Shown here piece after piece: positions 56,928-64,000 of a stretch of DNA of 64,000 nucleotides. Source of the DNA: Hemerocallis citrina. Taxonomy: Eukaryota; Streptophyta; Magnoliopsida; Asparagales; Asphodelaceae. The stretch spans positions 108,321,549 through 108,385,548 of the forward strand of contig CM030368.1 in the NCBI GenBank assembly GCA_017893485.1. Reading direction: 5' to 3'. Numbering within the stretch: position 1 is the first letter of the stretch; every line of letters begins with the position of its first letter. Below the pieces are notes generated by a model. It searched no databases and was not told where the DNA came from. It saw nothing but the letters and a program-made list of their open reading frames with translations. Position numbers and translations under genes: made by a program.

Positions 56928-59340
56928 CTAGGTCTACTTGATTAATCAACTAGTTAGGCGATCTATCTATTTGTTTCACAACCTAACTTTGTAGACATAA
57001 AATTTATTTATCATGAACTACTAGTTATGTTCTACTTGTAGGATTCTTTTTATTTAACCTAACTTATCATTTTAGAACTTAACCCAATCCCACAATTGGG
57101 CTCAACTTGGCACTCAATCAGGCCCAATAGTTGGCCCGCATCGGCCCACACTTGACACAAACTGCGAGCACGTCGGTGCACAAGTCGTTCTTCCAACATG
57201 TTCGATACGACACTGGTTCTTATTCTACCCGTCTATCAGTACCTTCAAGACTTAATCCTAAAGTCTCAAAACTCAACCAAAGTGGCCCAACAAGAGTACA
57301 CTATTCTAGGAATAAACTCTACACCATGGTCATGCAAAAACAAGTGTTTGGAAGTCCCAAAAAGATGAAATAGAAATTCCAAACAGCAAGCACGCAATTG
57401 GCAATTATGCCGAAATAGGGTCTTTCCCAGTCCCATTTCTACTCAATGTTGACAGCAAGTACAAACACAATTTGGGCATGATTCTCATCCCAAAAATCTA
57501 ACTAAAACACAGTCACTCACCACAACATTATATTTCAAACAGTAAACAACTTAATGTATTGCTCTTACAATGCATACATAAAGCTACACTACAACATGCA
57601 ATTTTGATAATTGGAATCATACTTCAGCCACACTTCCATACATGATTATAAGCCATAAAAGAAAAAAAACTATATACTCAAAACTACAAGTTCTAACTCA
57701 AATTCATAGGCATAATGTCAAACAGTAAGCTTTAAGAATCTGTATGCATCTACTGTCACTTGTAAAAATCATTATAATTTTTGTACTGCTCGAAATCCTT
57801 ATTTCTTGGACATTACAGAAAGGCCTAAGTGTGTACTACATCTTCTTAGTTACAAGTTTCTTCAGATTATGTTGTTGAAGCACTTATTGTTCGAAGTTTA
57901 ATATGCATACACATTTCCAGAATAGAACAATACATTAACACTGTTTTGAGATAAAATATATTAAAATTTGCATATGGTGTCGGAAACTCATGAAATTTGA
58001 GATCTTCGCTCCTAACATATGAAACCAGAACATGTACAAATCTCAAGTAAATCTAACTTGCAATTTTCAAGTTATGCCCTTTATAAGTAGGCCCATGTTC
58101 AAGTCAGCAACTTAGTCATGCTCTGTTTTACTATTCAACTATTCGATAGTCAGTGCTCACAATTTTAATCACCTAGAAAATGTAATCCCAATTCAATTAA
58201 ATTTAACATCCATGTTGTATAGAGGGACTATTTGCATATATAAAAATTTCAAATGAAGATTCCAAGTGGTTTGGGAGTTATGAGTTCTATAAAATCAAAC
58301 AGTAACATGCTACTATTCTGTTTTTTCTCTCAAACAGTATGTAGAATCATATTTATTTAAAATATAAAATAAAATAAAAAAATCATGAAATTTGGAGGGG
58401 TAGGGTATAAATATGCAACATTAAAAATTTCTGATCGTAACTCCAAGTCTTTTTTGAGTTATGACTCACAGACCTAATCCAACTTTTCTGTTTAGCTTTT
58501 TACTGTGTTTGTTCAATCTTCTACTTAATAAAAAGTATGCAACGAATTTCTATAACTAAATCACCACTTCATTCACCTACTCATGCTGACAAAGATCACA
58601 TCAAGATTTCACCACAAAATATAAACACAAAAGGGTTTTAGAAACACCCACCTTGTTAAATGTTGAAATTTGCCTTTGAACTTCAAACTCCTAGCTTTCT
58701 TGGCCCTTCTTGCTCCAAGCTCCAAGCTCTCCTCCTCCTTGGTCCTTCTTGCTCCTTCTTGCCTCCAATTTCAGTAGCTAAATGTCTTAGAAATGTATTA
58801 GAAATGTAGAAGGAGTTGTTTTGGTGTTAGGGAGAGGAAAAGTGAGTTAGGGTTAGAATGCAGGAGGGTCAAATAGAGAAAGTAAGGGTTGGGGTAGGTG
58901 TGGCCGAGAATTTCAAGAAAGGGAGAGAGAAAGGGTTGTATTGTATTGGGGAGGGAGGGTAGTGGTTTGGAGTGTTTGAGTTCCCAAAATTCCTAGGGTT
59001 CCCAAAATCCATCATGACAATTTGATTCCCATCAAACCCTTGATTCCATCATCCTAATTCAAAAATCCAATTTTTGTGTTGTTCCCTCCAATAATGCAGC
59101 CAACCACTTCCCCATGGTGTTTCAATTTTTTTTGTTCATGCCAAGTTACACTACAAATGTCCAAGTCAAGTTAGGGTCAGTTCATTTGGGTCTATTTTAA
59201 GTCACATTAAGTCCAATTAAAAGATTTAAATGACAATGAATGTTACACACAATTTTTAATCAAATAAAATAAAGAAGTTTCAAGAAAAAAAACTTCATGT
59301 TCTACAATATTATTACAAGGAAATTTTTAGGGTACTTACA
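56928..59340 (-). mobile_element. 3' LTR (5' part) of a minus-strand chromovirus
   Basis: Read on the minus strand it starts TGTAAGTACC at 59340, directly after a polypurine tract (TAAGGAGGGAGTGA) and the end of a chromodomain frame. A TC/CT-rich leader, CTCCAAGCTC, lies at 58680-58760. One diverged relative of the ~182-bp monomer is at about 57820-57880. I infer that it continues at 5530-6847 on the other side of the Tekay-like insertion. No coding sequence. Confidence 0.6.
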
Positions 59341-59379
59341 TCACTCCCTCCTTAGTATAATTCTGTCCTCAGAACTATG

Positions 59380-59520
59380 CTAAGTGAGGAAGTAAACAAA
59401 AGTTACCCAAACAACTGGGAAATTGCCTTCTACATCCATCTCCCACGTTGCTTCCTCGATGAACCAATTCCTCCAGAGAACCTTGTCCATCGGAATGGTT
59501 TTGCTCCGCAACACTTTCTC
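59380..59520 (-). pseudogene. pol: Chromodomain C-terminal end of a minus-strand gypsy pol
   Basis: Forty-odd codons read RSKTIPMDKVLWRNWFIEEA, then TWE, and a short tail to TAG at 59380-59382. KVLWRN..EEATWE is the end of the chromodomain carried at the C-terminus of chromovirus integrases, thought to guide insertion to marked chromatin. The upstream remainder is cut off at 59520, where a plus-strand pol fragment begins. A polypurine tract (59341-59354) and LTR follow, which fixes the orientation. Confidence 0.75.
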
Positions 59521-60180
59521 CTAAAAGAAATCAGAAGTTTCCTTGGGTTAACGGGCAACTACAGGAGGTTTATTCAAGGCCATGCTTAGATAGCTGTGCC
59601 GCTCACTGGTCTGACCACGAAAAATGTAAATTTCAAGTGGATTGAGCAGTGTGAGGCAAGTTTTCAGGAGTTGAAAGAGAAATTGACTATTGCTCCAATT
59701 TTAGCTTTGCCTAAAACAGGTGTTGAGTATGATGTATACAGTGGTGCTTCACATCGTGGGCTTGGGTGCGTCTTGATGCAAGAAGGAAAGTTAATCGCTT
59801 ATGGGTCTACGCAACTAAGACAGCATGAGAAGAATTACTCGACTCATGATCTAGAGTTGGCTGCGATTATCTTTGCCTTGAACCAATGGAGACATTACGT
59901 TTACGGTGAGAAGTTAAACATGTACATGGACCACAAAAGTTTGAAGTACATCTATCAGCAAAAGGACCTGAATCTGAGGCAACGGAGATGGCTGGAAGTA
60001 ATTAAGGACATGCATCCTGAGATTATGTACCATCTAGGTAAGGCTAATGTTATTGCTGATGCACTTAGCCATAAAAGCTGTTTTGATCGTTTGATCACGA
60101 CCCAGAGGCACCTTGCAGAGGAGTTAGATTAGGCTAGATTGAAGTAGTTTTGCAAGGTTTGGGAGCATCTTTGGCTCAGC
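59521..60180 (+). pseudogene. pol: Chromovirus pol fragment (RT end and RNase H), 5' of solo LTR
   Basis: It enters at the end of RT (IRSFLGLTGNYRRFI), then the RNase H domain with [53 protein letters not shown] and the [19 protein letters not shown] part, ending in [13 protein letters not shown]. The first catalytic Asp region reads YSGAS where CDAS is usual, so an active-site Asp is lost. Stops occur at 59587 (TAG) and 60130 (TAG). The frame continues across the solo LTR into 63612-64000. Confidence 0.88.
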
Positions 60181-60430
60181 TGTAACCCTTATTTTCGTAA
60201 ATACGTATTTCCCTAATATTTTCTGTATCGCGATTATTATTTTGTTAAATTCATTTTGAATCTTCTATTAAAAAAAATTCTAAACGACTATTTATGTTAT
60301 TTCAAATAATAGGGTATCTTAACTTCACTTTCCATTTTATAAGTGATCGACTATTTATATTTTATATTATTACTGTTCGAGTTTTAATGAACTTGTTAAA
60401 ACTCAAATCCTATCTTGATATTTATATTTT

Positions 60431-60465
60431 TACTATTATTATTATTATTATTATTATTATTATGT
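60431..60465. repeat. (ATT)n microsatellite
   Basis: About ten tandem ATT units within the U3 of the solo LTR. A shorter similar run lies at about 2952. Confidence 0.9.
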
Positions 60466-60741
60466 TTACGATAATTTTTTTTATTGCTATTATTGTTATT
60501 AATTTTGACTATTTATTAAAAACCCATTTCTATTTGATAATTGCATTTGTAGTCATTTCAAAATAAATTCTATATTGTAATACAAATTACATTTTATTAT
60601 AAATCATATTTTTGTTGGTTATTTTACTTTTCTATTGGATTTAAACCCAATAACATATTATTAGTTCTTATTGGATCTTTTTATACCCCAAACCTTATAG
60701 CACCCTAACCCGTTACCCAACTAAACCCTAATCCCATCCAC

Positions 60742-60749
60742 TATAAATA
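60742..60749 (+). promoter_or_regulatory. LTR TATA box (solo LTR)
   Basis: CTATAAATA-type box about 560 bp into the LTR, upstream of a C-rich leader. Confidence 0.45.
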
Positions 60750-63606
60750 TTCTTACTATTTAAGCCTCCTAATCAAACCCTAATTACCTTTTAACTACCC
60801 AACCTGCCTATCCCCTTCACTGTGCCTTCATCATCACCTACCTCCTTCCCCTACCTCTAGCTTCACCTCAAACCCATCCTCCCTCCACTGCATTCACCTG
60901 ACCACCTTCCCTCCATCCTGCTGTGTCGTGCCTTGCCGGCGACTACCCCCCTGGTGGACTTCTCCCTGTGTTGCGCTCCCATGATGCCAGCGAAGCAGCA
61001 GACAGCAGCGCTCCACCCGCATCACGCCGCCTTTAGCCGCGACACCGTTGACCGCTCGCCGTCATCCCTGCCGTCGCGCCGCCCTGTGCACCTACGCCAG
61101 CAAGTCCCCTTCCACTGATGTGCGACCAGACCCCTGCACCTCTGACCTCTTCTGTTTCCTCTCCAAAATAGAGGAGCACCCCCCTGTCGTCAACCTCCGC
61201 CAGTGCCCTTGCCGTCGCTGCCCCGCCTTTCCCTCGTCACCCTGAGCTTCGCCGTAGACTACCCAGCACTCGATGAGCCCCCTGGATGTCATTGTTTCTA
61301 AGCTCCGTTTCTATCCTGGCCATCGACCGCCTTGATGATCCTGATCATCATCATCATCACATCTTGATCTTGATCTCTTCATCTTAGCCGTCCGATCGAT
61401 TTTGATCATCTTGATCATCACCATCGGGGTGATCTTTGCCGTCCGATTCGATCGTGATCGTGATCATCTCATCCAGATTCGTTGTTCGTGTGTTCGTGAT
61501 TGGTTTGTGATTCGTTCTCTTGTGTTCGTGCCTAGGAATCTGTTCCCGTTATTCTCGTTTCTTGCAACATTTCTATCGTCAATTTCAAGGCAAGTAACTT
61601 GTATAATTTATTTTTATACTGATGTTAAAGATAATATTTTGAGCCAATATCTTGCTGAGTACAACTAGACTCCATTGGGAATGACCCCTAATTTTTGTCG
61701 ATTTCATTGATGACATTTATAAACTATTCTATACCTGTAAACAACTACTATACTTGTAAATTTTCTTGCTGTTCAGTAAAGAACGTTAATTTCAACCTGA
61801 TTCTACTTGCTACTGATCAAAAAATTGTGAATATGAATTGTAGCCTACTGTATCTATTTTATCACCCTTTTGACGGATCTAGATTTCGATTTATATTTTG
61901 TAATCTATTGTTGTTTTAGTACTGTTGTGTTTATGATTTCAGATTACAAAATTTGCTGCATCTTGCTGCTTTCTTATTTTAATTGACCATACTATATACG
62001 TTGGAAAATTATGAAACTTTATTTTATGATACTAAACATACTAAGGAATACCCCAGATTTTTTGTGGATTTAATTAGTAAATTTTTATGCTGTTTTCCTG
62101 TTTATGAATACAAACTTCTGATTTATGGCTGAACATGTTTTCTAGATACAATTATGTTTTGAGTCCTGTTTTTTGTGAAATACCATATGACTTATATATA
62201 TTTGCTGGATTCAGCCGAGAGTCTATTTTTCAGATTTTCTGACGGATCCATGTTTGCATGTTTATGGCAACAGAATCCCAGATTTGGTGCAATACTGTCT
62301 TGCTGTCTTGAACTAGAATTTCCATTGTCCTAATCTTTTATGAGTTGTCTTTCACCTGTACATGTTTATTTTTCAATCTGAATCTGTTACATGTTTTTAC
62401 CATGTTATTCTTGCCCTGTTTTGTGTCACGTACATGTCTGTTTGATAATAATAACAAATAACCAAGTTGGGGTTAAGGGAAAGATCTAGTAGTGGAAAAT
62501 ATAGAAATGTGTACTTGGAAAGGGGCCCATGTTTCCCACCTGATTATCTGTTATCTGTTACCTGTTATATGATTGTGCATGATCCTAATTATCTGTTTAC
62601 CTGATTCCTAACTACATACTTCCTTATGAGATGGCATACTCAGAAGGGGGCCCATGTTTCCCACCTGTTACCCAACTACATACTTCCCACGGTAGGGTAA
62701 ACTTGGAGGGGACGTAGTCCTACCTGATGCATGATTACCCGTTACATGATACATGATACATGATTATGATTATTTTTTTAACTGAAACCTGAGTACACGG
62801 CCCTATAGAATCCACTATGAAATCTAAACGAAACTTGTTTGAATGTAGCAACCATGTGGTAAATGGATGGAACACAGTAAGTGCTACGTAGATAGAAATA
62901 AATACAAGACTTGGCATGACATAACATGACACCTGTTACATGCTTACTTATACATGCTACCTGTTAACTGTTTACCTTTTTACCTGCTTGCATGATACTT
63001 GACATCTATTACGTATTATCTGGACCTATTATCACACCATATTACGTGATTCTGTTTTCTGATTCATGTTAGACATCCTGTTTTCCTGTCATACCTATTC
63101 CATGCTATGTTTGCTTCCGCTGTCACTCTATATTTGTTTATCTTTCCTGTACTTGTGCTTGCACTACAAGTGCCTCGTAACTTGCATTGACGGGCATTTT
63201 TTTCCCTTTTTCTGCAATTTGTTAAATTGCGGATCATGGAGATCAGCAGCCCGATGGAGTAGATGATCTGAGATTCTAGTTACTAGAGTTTTTGCTATTA
63301 TTATTTCCTGTTGCTTACTTTGATAAGTGTATTTGCTAGTTGGATTATCTTGTATTGGGCAGTTTGACCGAAAATTTATGACTTGTTCAGATCTGGTTCA
63401 TTTGAGATAATTAAATTAGTTTCAAGTAATCATATTGGTATATTGATTTATATATGCATGCATGGTTGGTTTCTCCTTGTTATCTCATGATTATTCTTGT
63501 GAAATGTTGTAAAGATCCTGAAAGCTTATGGATAATAAAAATCATTTGTTGGACTTAGTCACACATCCGTAATCTGTATTCTCTTTTTGGGAAGCGGGGC
63601 GTGACA

Positions 63607-64000
63607 TGAGCTGAGGCTTCAGCCCATGCTGAATGAAATGATTATAGAAGGTCAGAAGGAGGATGCAGAGATTTAGAAGATGAAGGTGCGAGTTGGCACA
63701 GACAGATTATCAGAGTTTCAGATCAGGAATGAAGTGTTGTGGTTTGGAGAAAGGCTATGTGTTCTGGATCAACCAGAATTAAGGGAGAGTATTCTTCAGG
63801 AGGCACATGCCACTCTTCTGTCTGTTCATCCTGGGAGCACCAAGATGTACAAGGACATCAAGCAGCATTTCTGGTGGCCAGGTTTGAAGCGTGACGTGGC
63901 TGAGTTTGTGGCGAGGTGCGAGATTTGTCAGCAAGTGAAAGCCAAGAATCAGAAGCCCGGAGGTTTGTTGCAACCGTTACCCATTCAAGGGTGAAAGTGG
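63607..64000 (+). pseudogene. pol: Chromovirus pol fragment (integrase N-terminus), 3' of solo LTR
   Basis: It continues the fragment at 59521-60180. After a linker it has ERLCVLDQPELRESILQEAH, the zinc-binding motif (HATLLSVH .. CEICQQ) and KPGGLLQPLPI, where the core would start. Stops at 63675 (TAG) and 63992 (TGA, where Trp is usual) show decay. The window ends here, so the catalytic core and LTR are not seen. Confidence 0.88.

Larger units (their letters stand above)
60181..63606 (+). mobile_element. Solo LTR (3,426 bp) inside a chromovirus pol
   Basis: It begins TGTAACCCTT and ends GGGAAGCGGGGCGTGACA. No gag, pol, PBS or polypurine tract lies within. TATA box at 60742. A GC-rich leader (60900-61300) is followed by a long AT-rich part with ACCTGTTACCTG-type low-complexity words (62520-63060). 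The flanking five bases are TCAGC (60176-60180) and TGAGC (63607-63611), one mismatch. Removing the LTR and one flank rejoins the interrupted pol frame exactly. Solo LTRs arise by recombination between the two LTRs of a full element. Confidence 0.88.

Noticed and set aside
55769..56931. ORFs of 123 and 80 codons in the Tekay-like 3' LTR
   Set aside because: They are Ile/Tyr/Cys-rich AT-driven frames within an LTR and have no recognisable domain.

Overview
This window reads as plant nuclear DNA made almost entirely of long-terminal-repeat (LTR) retrotransposons that have inserted into one another. I see no host gene, rRNA, tRNA gene or CRISPR array. The evidence is Ty3/gypsy pol fragments on both strands, LTRs of about 3 to 4.5 kb that start TG and end CA, plant-type TATA boxes in those LTRs, AT-rich intergenic composition, and a Tat-lineage element carrying the plant-specific second RNase H and an antisense extra ORF. 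The species cannot be named; the low GC is more like a eudicot than a grass.

Layout. 1-5520: LTR pieces of several families, ending in a Ty1/copia-type LTR whose primer-binding site is interrupted after three bases. 5530-6847 and 56928-59340: two parts that I read as one minus-strand chromovirus LTR, with that element's chromodomain tail at 59380-59520. Inside that LTR sits a plus-strand Tekay-like chromovirus: 5' LTR start at 6853, pol remnant 51985-53834, complete 3' LTR 53916-56922, flanked by the same 5-bp duplication GCGAT at 6848-6852 and 56923-56927. About 45 kb of further insertions (7178-51984) lie within it.

The nested block contains: a plus-strand LTR of a third family with two internal tandem arrays (7178-11698); a minus-strand Tat/Retand-like element (11731-39018); two head-to-head LTRs of another family (39019-44645); and two minus-strand LTRs related to the third family (44646-51984), one with about 19 monomers of a roughly 182-bp repeat. 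From 59521 to the end is a second plus-strand chromovirus pol split by a solo LTR (60181-63606).

The most striking structure is a 6,877-bp direct tandem triplication (10098-30728). Each unit runs from inside the left-flanking LTR, through the Tat element's truncated 3' LTR and antisense ORF, and stops within a second coiled-coil ORF. The copies are nearly identical, but each has private single-base differences. Upstream of the triplicated part the Tat element keeps, in minus-strand order, 5' LTR, PBS, gag, protease, RT, two RNase H domains and integrase, all broken by stops or frameshifts. Its antisense gene has two introns, matches the 'putative gypsy-type transposon' domain (PF04195 as I remember it), and carries the same three in-frame stops in every copy.

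Likely order of events (inference): the Tat element inserted into a minus-strand LTR; a deletion removed the outer 177 bp of its 3' LTR and joined it to a neighbouring LTR through filler DNA copied from nearby; the segment spanning that scar was then triplicated. All protein-coding remnants look dead, so their interest is structural and evolutionary.
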